Origin: Erythrobacter sp.
Lineage (GTDB): Bacteria; Pseudomonadota; Alphaproteobacteria; Sphingomonadales; Sphingomonadaceae
NCBI GenBank assembly: GCA_030731635.1
Contig: JANQTR010000250.1
Span: 1-9,521, forward strand
DNA: 9,521 nucleotides
Direction of reading: 5' to 3'
Under the pieces are notes generated by a model that did not search any database, was not told the origin of the DNA, and saw only the letters and a list, made by a program, of their open reading frames with translations. Shown here piece after piece: positions 1 to 5,464 of the stretch; the stretch's first letter is position 1; the number at the start of each line of letters is the position of its first letter. The translations under genes and the position numbers were made by a program.

Positions 1-1205
1 ATCGTCGCCGCGGCAATATCGTCGTCTCGCGCCGCGCCGTGCTCGAAGAAACCCGTGCCGAACAGCGTAGCGAGCTGATCAACGATCTGGTCGAAGGCCA
101 GGTGATCGATGGCGTGGTCAAGAACATCACCGATTACGGTGCGTTCGTTGATCTGGGCGGCATCGACGGCCTGCTGCACGTCACCGACATGAGCTACAAG
201 CGCGTCAATCACCCCAGCGAAGTCATCAATATTGGTGACACGGTGAAGGTGCAAATCGTGCGCATCAACGCCGAAACTCAGCGCATCAGCCTGGGCATGA
301 AGCAGCTGGAAAGCGATCCGTGGGATGGCGTGGCCGCCAAGTATCCGGTCGGCGCGAAGCTGTCGGGTCAGGTGACCAACATCACCGAATACGGTGCCTT
401 CGTCGAACTCGAAGCCGGGATCGAAGGTCTGGTCCACGTGTCCGAAATGAGCTGGACCAAGAAGAACGTCCACCCGGGCAAGATCGTTTCGACCTCGCAG
501 GAAGTCGAAGTGATGGTGCTCGAAGTCGACAGCGAAAAGCGTCGCATCAGCCTTGGTCTCAAGCAGGCCCAGCGCAATCCGTGGGATGAGTTTGCTGAAA
601 AGCACCCCATCGGTGCAGTGGTCGAAGGCGAAGTCAAGAACGCGACCGAATTCGGTCTGTTCGTTGGTCTCGATGGCGACGTCGATGGCATGGTCCACAT
701 GTCGGACATCGCATGGGGCATTTCGGGCGAAGACGCACTGGCGCTTCACCGCAAGGGCGAAATGGTCAAGGCCGTGGTGCTCGATGTCGATGTCGACAAG
801 GAACGCATCAGCCTTGGCATGAAGCAGCTCGAAAAGGGCGCGCCGACTGCTGAAGGTGCCTCGACCGCAGGCGCGCTGCGCAAGAACCAGACCGTCACCG
901 TCACCGTGCTCGAAGTACGCGACGGCGGGCTGGAAGTGCAGGTTGGCGAAGACGGTGCAACCGGCTTCATCAAGCGCGCTGACCTTGGCCGCGATCGTGA
1001 CGAACAGCGCCCCGACCGTTTCCAGGTCGGCAGCAAGATCGACGCACTGGTGATCGGTTTCGACCGTTCGAAAAAGCCGAACTTCTCGATCAAAGCCCGC
1101 CAGATTTCCGAGGAAAAGGAAGCCGTGGCACAGTTCGGTTCGTCGGATTCGGGCGCATCGCTGGGCGACATTCTGGGCGCCGCTCTCAAGAAGGGTCAGG
1201 ATTGA
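1..1205 (+). CDS. rpsA: 30S ribosomal protein S1, 3' part (5' end outside window)
   Basis: S1 is the large RNA-binding protein of the 30S subunit that helps bind and unfold mRNA at initiation. The reading frame is open from base 3 (RRRGNIVVSRRAVLEE), so the GTG at 39 is an internal valine and the true start lies upstream. About 400 residues are visible out of the roughly 560-570 usual in this group. Counting from the codon at 39, four OB-fold S1 repeats follow: residues 18-90, 105-175, 191-265 and 283-355. The first three carry the typical D/E-Y/F-G-x-F-V and GxxGLxHxSD-type blocks and end in RISLGxKQ. The last repeat is more divergent, as is usual for the final S1 domain. The C-terminus (residues 367-388) is a short acidic-to-basic tail ending KKGQD. 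The stop codon is TGA. Codon use matches the neighbours. The identity is very secure; nothing about this copy is unusual. Confidence 0.97.
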   Translation, partial: RRRGNIVVSRRAVLEETRAEQRSELINDLVEGQVIDGVVKNITDYGAFVDLGGIDGLLHVTDMSYKRVNHPSEVINIGDTVKVQIVRINAETQRISLGMKQLESDPWDGVAAKYPVGAKLSGQVTNITEYGAFVELEAGIEGLVHVSEMSWTKKNVHPGKIVSTSQEVEVMVLEVDSEKRRISLGLKQAQRNPWDEFAEKHPIGAVVEGEVKNATEFGLFVGLDGDVDGMVHMSDIAWGISGEDALALHRKGEMVKAVVLDVDVDKERISLGMKQLEKGAPTAEGASTAGALRKNQTVTVTVLEVRDGGLEVQVGEDGATGFIKRADLGRDRDEQRPDRFQVGSKIDALVIGFDRSKKPNFSIKARQISEEKEAVAQFGSSDSGASLGDILGAALKKGQD

Positions 1206-1216
1206 TTGGTTTGAGT

Positions 1217-1242
1217 GTCGCTCACCCCTTCAGGTGAGCGAC
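1217..1242 (+). other. Perfect 10-bp hairpin just after rpsA stop
   Basis: GTCGCTCACC (1217-1226) pairs perfectly with GGTGAGCGAC (1233-1242) around a 6-nt loop. It starts 11 nt after the rpsA stop. No U-tract follows, so by itself it does not look like an intrinsic terminator. It may protect the 3' end of the abundant rpsA mRNA from exonucleases, or act together with the terminator 25 nt downstream. The pairing is seen directly; the role is inferred. Confidence 0.55.
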
Positions 1243-1267
1243 CTCAGCGCCATTCCTGCGCAATATT

Positions 1268-1308
1268 GAAAAGGCCCGCCCCTCCTATTCGGAGAGGCGG
1301 GCCTTTTC
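1268..1308 (+). terminator. Intrinsic terminator of rpsA
   Basis: An 18-bp stem (1268-1285 with 1291-1308) contains one C-A mismatch at 1281/1295 and a 5-nt TATTC loop. The stem is GC-rich in the middle, begins with GAAAAGG and ends with CCTTTTC, so the T run of one strand pairs with the A run of the other and it could work in both directions. It ends 30 nt before the gloB start codon, so gloB must depend on readthrough or on a promoter that overlaps this region. I could not identify such a promoter. Confidence 0.85.
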
Positions 1309-1338
1309 ACTTGGCGCCAAGGGGCGTATGATCACCCC

Positions 1339-2094
1339 ATGATCCATGTTCACCAGTTCGCGTGCCTTAGTGATAACTATGGCTATCTCATCCACGATAC
1401 CGACAGTCACGAAACTGCCGCGATCGATACGCCCGACGCGAAGTCCTACCTGCTCGAAGCGGAGATGAAGGGCTGGAAAATCACGCAGATCTGGAACACC
1501 CACTGGCACCCCGATCACGCGGGCGGCAACGAAGCGATCAAGGCCGCGACCGGCTGCACCATCACCGGCCCGGCCGAGATCGAAGGCAAATTCCCGATCG
1601 ACCGTATTATCGCCCACGGCGACACCGTGAAACTTGGCGCAGTGGAAGCGCAGGTCATCGACGTTTCGGGCCACACCAATGGCCATATCGCCTTTTACCT
1701 GCCGAGCGCAGGCGTCGCCTTTGTTGGCGATTCCGTGTTCGCGCTGGGCTGCGGGCGGATGTTCGAAGGCGAACCGGGCCAATTCTGGGCAAGCCTTTCG
1801 CGGATCAAGGCACTGCCGCCCGAAACGCTGCTCTATTGCGCGCATGAATACACCGCCTCAAACGCCAAATTCGCGCTCCATGCCGATCCGGATAACGCCG
1901 CCTTGGCCGCCTATGCCGATGAGATCGCAGCCAAGCGGGCGCGTGATGAATGGACCGTGCCGACCACGCTTGAACGCGAACTTGCCACCAATCCCTTCCT
2001 GCGCGCTGATGATCCAGCGATGATGGCCAAATGGGGCGGCACGTCTCCGCAGGAAACCTTTGCAGCGCTGCGGGCGGCAAAGGACAATTTCTAA
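1339..2094 (+). CDS. gloB: Hydroxyacylglutathione hydrolase (glyoxalase II)
   Basis: This enzyme hydrolyses S-lactoylglutathione to lactate and glutathione, the second step of methylglyoxal detoxification in the cytoplasm. The 251-residue length is standard. It has the metallo-beta-lactamase fold with the THWHPDH signature: His55, His57, Asp59 and His60, with His112, Asp131 and His169 completing the two-metal site. The GCGRMFEG block (137-144) and NPFLR (218-222) of the glutathione-binding C-terminal domain are present, and the protein ends in the family-typical KDNF. The ATG at 1339 gives the typical N-terminus MIHVHQFACLSDNYG. A purine-rich AAGGGG (1319-1324) lies somewhat far upstream as SD. 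An upstream ATG at 1328 is in another frame. The next gene begins 4 nt after its TAA, so the two are probably co-transcribed. Confidence 0.95.
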   Translation: MIHVHQFACLSDNYGYLIHDTDSHETAAIDTPDAKSYLLEAEMKGWKITQIWNTHWHPDHAGGNEAIKAATGCTITGPAEIEGKFPIDRIIAHGDTVKLGAVEAQVIDVSGHTNGHIAFYLPSAGVAFVGDSVFALGCGRMFEGEPGQFWASLSRIKALPPETLLYCAHEYTASNAKFALHADPDNAALAAYADEIAAKRARDEWTVPTTLERELATNPFLRADDPAMMAKWGGTSPQETFAALRAAKDNF

Positions 2095-2098
2095 GGCG

Positions 2099-3079
2099 AT
2101 GCAGGCCCTCAGGGTCGAACGGCTATCGGGCGACCTGTCCGGCGTCACGCTCGCAGATCTGCCACTCCCGGTCAGAGCCGCTGGCGAGGTTTTGGTGCGA
2201 GTGCGGGCGGCCTCGCTCAACTTCCCCGACTTGCTAATGACGCAGGGCGGTTATCAGTTCAAACCCGATGTGCCCTTCACCAGCGGCCTCGAATTTGCAG
2301 GCGAAGTGGTGGAGGCTGACCCGGACAGCGGTTTCACCCCCGGCACCCGCGTGATGGGCGGCAATAAGACCGGTGCCTTTGCCGAATTCGCCTGCGTTGC
2401 TGCCGACAAGCTTTCCCCGATGCCGCACGGAATGGACTTCCCTGCGGCCGCCGCGATGGGCGCAGCCTATTCGACCGCTTACACCGGGCTGGTCGAGTTG
2501 TGCGGCGTGCAGCCCGGCCAGTGGGTGCTGGTGCACGGCGCAAGCGGCGGCGTGGGCCTTGCCGCCTGCGACCTCGCCCGCGCGCTGGGAGCCCGCGTCA
2601 TTGCGACGACCGGCAGCCCGGCCAAGCGGGACCGCATCGCCGCCCTCGCCCAGCCAGAGGCTGTGATCCTGGCTGAAGGGCGGTTCCGCGATCAGGTGGC
2701 TGACATAACCGGCGGGGCGCTGGCTGATATCGTGTTCGATCCGGTTGGCGGCGATGTGTTTGACGAATCGACCCGCTGCGTCGCCTTTGGTGGCAAACTG
2801 GTCGTGGTCGGCTTCACCTCAGGCCGGATCGCAGAGGTTTCAACCAACATTCCGCTGATCAAGGGTTTTAGTGTGGTCGGCCTGCGCGCCGGGGAATATG
2901 CGCGGCGCTTCCCTGAACGCGGGCGGGCGATCCAAAAGGCGATAACCGCGCTGGCCGAAGCGGGGCGCATCACCCCCGCAATCGACCGCACATTGCCGCT
3001 CTCTCGCTGGGACGAGGGCTTTGAAGCGATGGCCGGGCGCGAACTGGTAGGCAAAATGGTGTTTGTGCCGGGAGTATAG
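2099..3079 (+). CDS. Zinc-independent NAD(P)H:quinone oxidoreductase-like MDR protein
   Basis: This 326-residue member of the medium-chain dehydrogenase/reductase superfamily belongs to the quinone oxidoreductase/zeta-crystallin branch, which uses NADPH to reduce quinones or enones. An N-terminal GroES-like domain (about 1-125) contains SLNFPDLLMTQGGY and the glycine-rich GLEFAGEV segment. The Rossmann domain carries VHGASGGVG (145-153), followed by LARALGARVIAT and DPVGGDVFD (214-222). The structural-zinc cysteine cluster and catalytic-zinc ligands of alcohol dehydrogenases are absent, which supports a zinc-free reductase. The start chosen is the ATG at 2099, four bases after the gloB stop; the frame is open further upstream but that part overlaps gloB coding sequence and does not resemble the family. 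AAAGGA inside the end of gloB could be a distant SD. Pairing with gloB suggests a shared role against reactive carbonyls (inference). The exact substrate cannot be told from sequence. Confidence 0.88.
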   Translation: MQALRVERLSGDLSGVTLADLPLPVRAAGEVLVRVRAASLNFPDLLMTQGGYQFKPDVPFTSGLEFAGEVVEADPDSGFTPGTRVMGGNKTGAFAEFACVAADKLSPMPHGMDFPAAAAMGAAYSTAYTGLVELCGVQPGQWVLVHGASGGVGLAACDLARALGARVIATTGSPAKRDRIAALAQPEAVILAEGRFRDQVADITGGALADIVFDPVGGDVFDESTRCVAFGGKLVVVGFTSGRIAEVSTNIPLIKGFSVVGLRAGEYARRFPERGRAIQKAITALAEAGRITPAIDRTLPLSRWDEGFEAMAGRELVGKMVFVPGV

Positions 3080-3089
3080 CGACCGAACG

Positions 3090-3116
3090 AAAAAAGGGCG
3101 GCCCAATGGACCGCCC
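3090..3116 (-). terminator. Intrinsic terminator of the F0 ATP synthase operon
   Basis: Read on the - strand, a 9-bp stem (3116-3108 with 3104-3096, one A-C mismatch, 3-nt loop) is followed at once by six T residues (3095-3090). It begins 26 nt beyond the atpF stop. The T run is on the - strand only, so it serves atpF; for the convergent MDR gene it would offer a hairpin without a U-tract. Confidence 0.88.
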
Positions 3117-3142
3117 CTCGTAAATTCAGTTCACCATCGAGC

Positions 3143-3673
3143 TCAGAGCGAAGCGATGACCGTGTCGGCGAGCGTTCGGTCGGCTGTGCTATCGTGGCGT
3201 TCCGCAATCAGTTTGCGCGATGCAGCGGCGGCCGCGGTCACGGCGCTCGCCTTGACCTCGGCAATCGCGGCGCGTTCGGCTGCGGCGATCTTGTCCTCAG
3301 CCATGCGCTGACGGCGAGCGACCATGGTCACACTGTCAGCTTCGGCGCGGGCACGGATCGCATCAGCCTCGTCCTGCGCACTCGCCATCATGGCTTCGGC
3401 GTCCTTTTCGGCGCTTGCAATCTTGGCAGCGTATTCGTTGCGCAGCGCCTCGGCTTCGGCGCGCAGGGTCTTGGCTTCGTCAAGCTGGTTGCGGATCTCG
3501 GCGATCTTGGAATCCAGCCCGCCGGTAATCAGGCCGGGCACCTTTTTCCACACGAACACCGCAATCAGAACGGTCATCGCGAGCGCGACCCATTGGTACG
3601 AATCGAGGCCCAGCACCGCCGGTTCGGCGTGACCATCGGCCCCGCTGGCGAGCAGGGTGAGAATATCAGCCAT
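3143..3673 (-). CDS. atpF: F0F1 ATP synthase subunit b
   Basis: Subunit b is the membrane-anchored peripheral stalk that ties F1 to subunit a. The 176-residue protein has a short N-terminus, one membrane helix at about residues 27-45 ending VWKKVPGLIT, and then a long charged, alanine-rich coiled coil (about 55-160) with AEAEALRNEYAAKI and related segments. This is the usual architecture and length for the alphaproteobacterial b subunit. Its ATG overlaps the end of the b' gene by 8 nt (ATGGCTGA), so translation is probably coupled. An unusually complete SD lies 9 nt upstream inside the b' gene. It is the last gene of the operon, followed by a terminator. Assignment as b rather than b' rests on its position as second stalk gene and the longer N-terminus; the two paralogues are hard to separate by sequence alone. 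Confidence 0.92.
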   Translation of the reverse strand: MADILTLLASGADGHAEPAVLGLDSYQWVALAMTVLIAVFVWKKVPGLITGGLDSKIAEIRNQLDEAKTLRAEAEALRNEYAAKIASAEKDAEAMMASAQDEADAIRARAEADSVTMVARRQRMAEDKIAAAERAAIAEVKASAVTAAAAASRKLIAERHDSTADRTLADTVIASL

Positions 3674-4160
3674 GCGCCATCACCTCCTTGACCGCGGCCT
3701 GCGCTGCGGCGAGTTCAACCTCGGTCCCGGCAACCCGGGCGACGATATCGCGTGCAGCATCGGCGGCCACGCCTTCGATCTCTGCCAGAGCGCTTGTGCG
3801 CGCGGCATTGATTCCGGCTTCTGCTTCGGCCAACTGCGCGTCGAGGCGCGATTGCGCTTCGGCGAGTTTAGCTGCGCTGGCGGCGGCGGCCTTGGCTTTT
3901 GCATCGGCAATCACGCCTTGCGCCGCAGAGCGGTTGGCGTTTTCACGGGTCCGCCAGGCGGCTTCTTCGCTATCGGCAGCGTCGCGCGCGGCTTGTGCTG
4001 CGGCGAGATCGCCGGCGATCTGCTGATCACGCAGGTCGACCGTGCCCATAATTTTGGGCACCATTCCCAACCCCACCAAAGCGAAGGTGAGGCCAAAGAA
4101 CACCAGCAGCCAGAATACCTGACCCGACAGCGTATCGGCAATTTGTGCGATCTGAGGCAT
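3666..4160 (-). CDS. atpF2: F0F1 ATP synthase subunit b'
   Basis: This is the second peripheral-stalk subunit (b', also named atpG or atpX), which pairs with b in alphaproteobacteria, cyanobacteria and chloroplasts. The 164-residue protein begins MPQIAQIADTLSGQVFWLL, with a single membrane helix at about 12-34 and then an alanine/glutamate-rich coiled coil to residue 160. The open frame reaches 4226, but the ATG at 4160 is chosen because AAAGG sits 6 nt upstream, the start context fits the family, and the extra 22 residues carry no family features and overlap a strong hairpin. The stop overlaps the atpF start by 8 nt. It lies 88 nt downstream of atpE, a gap that holds the hairpin at 4199-4230. 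Confidence 0.92.
   Translation of the reverse strand: MPQIAQIADTLSGQVFWLLVFFGLTFALVGLGMVPKIMGTVDLRDQQIAGDLAAAQAARDAADSEEAAWRTRENANRSAAQGVIADAKAKAAAASAAKLAEAQSRLDAQLAEAEAGINAARTSALAEIEGVAADAARDIVARVAGTEVELAAAQAAVKEVMAHG
3679..3689 (-). promoter_or_regulatory. Extended 11-nt Shine-Dalgarno of atpF
   Basis: The - strand reads AAGGAGGTGAT, an 11-nt perfect complement of the canonical 16S rRNA 3' tail, 5 bases longer than the core AAGGAG, starting within the codons for the b' C-terminus. The gap from the core AAGGAGG to the atpF ATG is 9 nt. It confirms the ATG at 3673 as the atpF start. Confidence 0.8.
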
Positions 4161-4198
4161 GATCCGCCTTTGTATTGCAACAGGGATTTGCGCAGCGT

Positions 4199-4230
4199 CC
4201 GGGCGGGCGGGACATGCCCATCCCACCCGG
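4199..4230 (-). other. Stable intercistronic hairpin between atpE and b'
   Basis: CCGGGCGGG (4199-4207) pairs with CCCACCCGG (4222-4230): nine pairs, one of them a G-U wobble in the - strand transcript. An inner GGG/CCC stem (4209-4211 with 4217-4219) closes a 5-nt loop, with a small 1x2 internal loop between the two stems. No U-tract follows, so it is not a classic terminator. It begins 18 nt after the atpE stop. A likely role is to shield the atpE message from 3' exonucleases or to attenuate transcription, so that more subunit c than stalk subunit is made (inference). Confidence 0.6.
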
Positions 4231-4248
4231 CAATTGCGCGGTGTGATC

Positions 4249-4473
4249 TTAGTTGAAGATCAGCAGAACGGCGATCACGAATGCGAGCAGGCCGAGAAGT
4301 TCTGCGGCCGCAAAGCCGATGAACAGACGGCCCTGCTGGCCATCAGCCGCACCCGGATTGCGCAGCGCGCCTTCGAGGAAAGCGGCAAAAACATTGCCCA
4401 CGCCAAGCGCGGCAAGGCCCGCACCAATCGCCGCGAGACCGGCACCGAGAAGAGCTGCAGCTTTAGGGTCCAT
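4249..4473 (-). CDS. atpE: F0F1 ATP synthase subunit c
   Basis: Subunit c forms the proton-driven rotor ring. The 74-residue hydrophobic hairpin has helix 1 at about 5-37, the polar loop ALRNPGAADGQQ with the conserved Arg-Asn/Gln-Pro turn (38-40), and helix 2 at about 49-73. The proton-carrying carboxylate is Glu58 in GFAAAELLGLL. No Na+-ring signature stands out, so a proton ring is expected. The inner helix shows two almost identical 7-residue units, GAGLAAI and GAGLAAL, followed by GVG, instead of the continuous GxGxGxG of many rings. Translation starts at the ATG at 4473, 9 nt after a perfect AAGGAG. The TAA stop is followed by a strong hairpin. High expression relative to its neighbours is expected because many copies are needed per complex. 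Confidence 0.97.
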   Translation of the reverse strand: MDPKAAALLGAGLAAIGAGLAALGVGNVFAAFLEGALRNPGAADGQQGRLFIGFAAAELLGLLAFVIAVLLIFN

Positions 4474-4482
4474 GGTATAAAA

Positions 4483-4488
4483 CTCCTT
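4483..4488 (-). promoter_or_regulatory. Strong Shine-Dalgarno of atpE
   Basis: A full AAGGAG on the - strand stands 9 nt before the atpE ATG, within an A/T-rich leader (4474-4500) that is unlike the GC-rich surroundings and probably unstructured. It fits the need for high c-subunit output. Confidence 0.8.
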
Positions 4489-4505
4489 AGAAAAATCTGA
4501 TTGTT

Positions 4506-4549
4506 AGTGAAGGTTTCGATGAAAGCATCAGAGCTTTCAGTGAAGGTTT
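4506..4549 (-). repeat. 11-bp direct repeat and small hairpin at the atpB/atpE junction
   Basis: AGTGAAGGTTT occurs at 4506-4516 and again at 4539-4549, 33 bp apart. Between the copies TGAAAGC (4520-4526) can pair perfectly with GCTTTCA (4533-4539), and this hairpin covers the atpB stop codon at 4537-4539. The arrangement lies 30-70 nt upstream of the atpE start, where E. coli carries a translational enhancer for atpE. Whether it acts in the same way is inference. Confidence 0.5.
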
Positions 4550-5391
4550 TCTGCGTCGTTGATGTAAAGCGACGTCAGCAGTGCAAAGACATAGGCCTGA
4601 ATGCCAGCGACCAGGATTTCCAGCGCGCTGATCGCCACCATCAGGACAAAGCTCGGCACGCCGACCAGCACGCCGGTGCCGATCCCGCCGCTGCCGCCGG
4701 CAATCACGAAGCTCGCCAGCACCTTAAGCAGGACGTGGCCCGCCATCATCGCAACGAACAGTCGCAACGCGAGGCTGAAGGGGCGCACCATGAACGACAC
4801 CAGTTCAATCGGGGCGATGAATACCGCCATCAGGAACGGCGTATCCTTGGGCACGAACAGCGAAAAGAAATGCAGCCCGTGCTTGGCAAAGCCGACGATC
4901 AACACGATCGAAAAGCTCATGATCGCCAGCACGCCCGTTACGGTGAAGTGGCTGGTGAAGGTGAATGCATGCACCGAGGGGATCAGACCGACCGGCACCA
5001 GGCCGAGCAGGTTCCCAAACAGGATGAACATGAAAAGCGTAAAGATGTAAGGCACATACTTGCGCCCGGCCTTGCCAATATTGGCTTCGAGCAGATCGTC
5101 GATGAAACCGGTCATGGTTTCAACCGCCATCTGCCAGCGGCCCGGCACCAGCTGGCGCTTCATCCCGCCCGCCACAAACGCCGTCACCAGCGCAGCAGTG
5201 ATCGCCATCCACAGCGCGGAGTTGGTGAACGCGATATTGATCCCGTCAGCCAGTTGCCAATCGGAGCCGAATACGGGCTCGATCGTGAACTGCTTCATCG
5301 GGTCGACCTTGCCGGTCTCGGCCGCTTCGAAAGTTTTCTCGGCCGCCATCATGCTTTTTTCAGCTGTCACGATGCCATCTTCGGCTGCCAC
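4537..5391 (-). CDS. atpB: F0F1 ATP synthase subunit a
   Basis: Subunit a forms the proton half-channels beside the c-ring. With the GTG at 5391 the protein has 284 residues. The essential arginine is Arg210 in FSLALRLFVAMMAGH; Glu196 (APIELVSF), His219 and Gln265 (IQAYVFALL) mark the conserved channel helices. About five to six membrane helices are visible, at roughly 53-76, 114-136, 147-169, 186-205, 208-232 and 245-276. The family-typical N-terminus is around KVDPMKQFTIEP (28-39), with an alanine/glutamate-rich extension before it. Candidate starts are GTG at 5391 (AGGGA about 10 nt upstream), ATG at 5352/5349, and ATG at 5298, which has AAGG 8 nt upstream but would lose KVDP. I keep the GTG with moderate certainty; the gene identity is certain. 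The 70-nt leader upstream holds a parS-like palindrome and short repeats. Confidence 0.93.
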   Translation of the reverse strand: MAAEDGIVTAEKSMMAAEKTFEAAETGKVDPMKQFTIEPVFGSDWQLADGINIAFTNSALWMAITAALVTAFVAGGMKRQLVPGRWQMAVETMTGFIDDLLEANIGKAGRKYVPYIFTLFMFILFGNLLGLVPVGLIPSVHAFTFTSHFTVTGVLAIMSFSIVLIVGFAKHGLHFFSLFVPKDTPFLMAVFIAPIELVSFMVRPFSLALRLFVAMMAGHVLLKVLASFVIAGGSGGIGTGVLVGVPSFVLMVAISALEILVAGIQAYVFALLTSLYINDAENLH

Positions 5392-5408
5392 GGTCGAAAG
5401 ATCCCTAA

Positions 5409-5424
5409 TGTTTCACATGAAACA
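5409..5424. other. parS-like ParB-binding palindrome
   Basis: The + strand reads TGTTTCACATGAAACA: 7-bp inverted arms TGTTTCA/TGAAACA around a CA centre. The widely conserved chromosomal parS consensus is TGTTTCACGTGAAACA, so 15 of 16 bases match and the single change is in the central CG. It lies in the 70-nt gap between atpI and atpB, 17 bp from the GTG start of atpB. By family knowledge such sites load the ParB CTPase for chromosome segregation and normally cluster near the origin. Binding by ParB is an inference, and tolerance of this central change is not shown. Confidence 0.6.
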
Positions 5425-5432
5425 CGACCCTA

Positions 5433-5464
5433 GAGGGGGTCTAGCGGGGTCTAGCGGGGGTCTA
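5433..5464 (-). repeat. Threefold 10-11-bp direct repeat at the end of atpI
   Basis: Three tandem units on the + strand, GAGGGGGTCTA (5433-5443), GCGGGGTCTA (5444-5453) and GCGGGGGTCTA (5454-5464), follow one another without spacers. The CTA of the last unit is the complement of the atpI TAG stop, so the repeat starts in the coding sequence. Differences are in G-run length and one base, as expected for slippage. Flanking GACCC (5426-5430) and GGGTC (5437-5441) can form a short hairpin. No function is evident. Confidence 0.65.

Noticed and set aside
1285..1845. 186-codon - strand frame opposite gloB
   Set aside because: Antisense to a gene with all catalytic residues intact; includes the rpsA terminator.
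2060..2098. Longer start of the quinone oxidoreductase-like gene
   Set aside because: The 13 extra residues come from gloB coding sequence and do not look like the family's N-terminus; the ATG at 2099 fits the family start MQALRVER.
4501..5433. 310-codon + strand open frame opposite atpB
   Set aside because: Lies antisense to the unmistakable subunit a gene; its product is an improbable His/Gln/Asp-rich chain with no family resemblance. It is a by-product of high GC codon bias.
5433..5464. CRISPR-like repeat
   Set aside because: Only three 10-11-bp units without spacers; no other direct repeat arrays in the window.
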